Assembly: GCF_001578775.1 (NCBI RefSeq)
Contig: NZ_KQ969062.1
Span: 1,654,509-1,696,678 of the forward strand
Direction of reading: 5' to 3'
DNA from: Streptococcus cristatus
Lineage (GTDB): Bacteria > Bacillota > Bacilli > Lactobacillales > Streptococcaceae
Length of the DNA stretch: 42,170 nucleotides
How positions within the stretch are numbered: the stretch's first letter is position 1; each line of letters opens with the position of its first letter. The notes beneath the pieces are model-generated. The model had not been told where the DNA came from. It saw nothing but the letters and a program-made list of their open reading frames with translations, and searched no databases. Made by a program: the position numbers and the translations under genes. Below are positions 41,590 through 42,170 of the stretch, piece after piece.

Positions 41590-42170
41590 CTAGTTTTGAG
41601 CCATTTTCTTACTCAGTTTCTTGAGGTTATTGGCCATGAGAACCAGTCCCATGTCAATTTTCACCTTGCGCTTGCCTCGCAGATTGCAGCGAGTGTAGCC
41701 CAAACAAGCCTTTATCTGACCAAAGACAGGCTCGACATCTATCTTCCGCTGAGCATAGATGCGGCGGCCTTCTTCCGATAAAAGCGTCTGGCTTTCTTTG
41801 AGTTTCAGGGCTTGATAACGCTCATTGATATAAAGCCCCTGTTGAGGTGCCTGCTCTGGCTGATCTGTGAGATAAACCTTGATTTCTTGTTCAAACCCTG
41901 TGCTTGTTTTCCGAGTTTCGATGTGATGAAAGGAATATACAAAGCCATCCGGATGAGTATAGCTGTCTGAAGCTTCATCATAGAGCCAATTAGCCAGATT
42001 TTTGGCCGAGTTTTTATGGGAGCGTTTTTGTTCCCTGTCAAACTGATTGTATTTGATATAATGGCCTATTCCTTGTTCGTCGAGACGGAGGAGGTTTTCT
42101 TCGCTCCCATACCCGGCATCAGCGACGACTGTTTCAACCTCTGCTGGACATGATTTCAGAAAAGGCAGGA
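41590..42170 (-). CDS. IS1182-family transposase, C-terminal part (runs off the window)
   Basis: Open frame of 192 residues read on the minus strand, with no start codon because the gene continues past the window's right edge; no frameshift or stop is visible. It contains TVVADAGYGSEENLL (second catalytic Asp region), FEQEIKVYLTDQ, and RKIDVEPVFGQIKACLGYTRCN (catalytic Glu) and ends KLSKKMAQN. This is the C-terminal DDE_Tnp_1 pattern of streptococcal IS1182-like elements. Whether the full element is intact cannot be judged. Confidence 0.85.
   Translation of the reverse strand, partial: LPFLKSCPAEVETVVADAGYGSEENLLRLDEQGIGHYIKYNQFDREQKRSHKNSAKNLANWLYDEASDSYTHPDGFVYSFHHIETRKTSTGFEQEIKVYLTDQPEQAPQQGLYINERYQALKLKESQTLLSEEGRRIYAQRKIDVEPVFGQIKACLGYTRCNLRGKRKVKIDMGLVLMANNLKKLSKKMAQN

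Noticed and set aside
41805..42041. 78-codon minus-strand frame inside the transposase
   Set aside because: It lies out of frame within the longer open transposase frame, which has the conserved catalytic blocks.

Overview
The window looks like chromosomal DNA of an oral streptococcus of the sanguinis/gordonii type. The basis is protein-level resemblance (VicRKX with a single-pass VicK, ClpP, SMC, FtsY, LivJ), moderate GC, strong AGGAGG-type ribosome sites, TTGACA/TATAAT promoters, and gene orders I recall from streptococci (xseA-xseB-ispA-tlyA-argR-recN; rnc-smc-HAD-HAD-ftsY; upp-clpP-ylbG-livJHMGF; vicR-vicK-vicX). No database search was possible, so the species call is inference.

Layout. 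About 49-6134 (minus) is a tightly overlapping housekeeping operon: exonuclease VII, prenyl synthase, TlyA methyltransferase, arginine repressor, RecN, then a metallophosphatase. A 74-residue stand-alone HTH regulator (6236-6460) and an ADP/ATP-dependent NAD(P)H-hydrate dehydratase follow. A gene-free stretch of about 700 bp (7525-8224) with repeated hairpins separates them from the branched-chain amino acid ABC operon livJHMGF, which has a CodY-like box in its promoter. Next come ylbG, clpP (perfect CtsR box), upp, and the rnc-smc-HAD-HAD-ftsY operon. A DUF454 membrane protein and a structured intergenic repeat lie between rnc and the vicRKX operon.

From 26131 to 31198 the genes are on the plus strand: an Xaa-Pro peptidase, then a four-gene iron-siderophore import operon (permease, ATPase, lipoprotein receptor and an overlapping cytoplasmic esterase). 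This resembles the Bacillus feu/besA arrangement for catecholate siderophores. No siderophore synthesis genes are visible, so use of siderophores made by other microbes is the natural inference. A CodY-like box sits just after its -10 element.

From 31309 to 42170 is accessory-type content: Ogt DNA repair, a glyoxalase-fold dioxygenase, an NAD(P)-binding YwnB-like protein with its probable Rrf2 (YwnA-like) regulator and two matched TGTAAT-N7-ATTACA sites, a phosphoesterase, a large FtsX-type ABC exporter divergent from its likely TetR regulator, a U32 peptidase, a small membrane protein, a C39-fold lipoprotein, and the C-terminal 192 residues of an IS1182-like transposase running off the right edge.

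The best candidates for new biology are the siderophore-import/esterase operon with its predicted CodY control, the stand-alone ComR-like HTH protein with a symmetric promoter element, the paired Rrf2-type operators, and the structured repeat at 22.8-23.0 kb. I see no CRISPR array, tRNA, rRNA or prophage.
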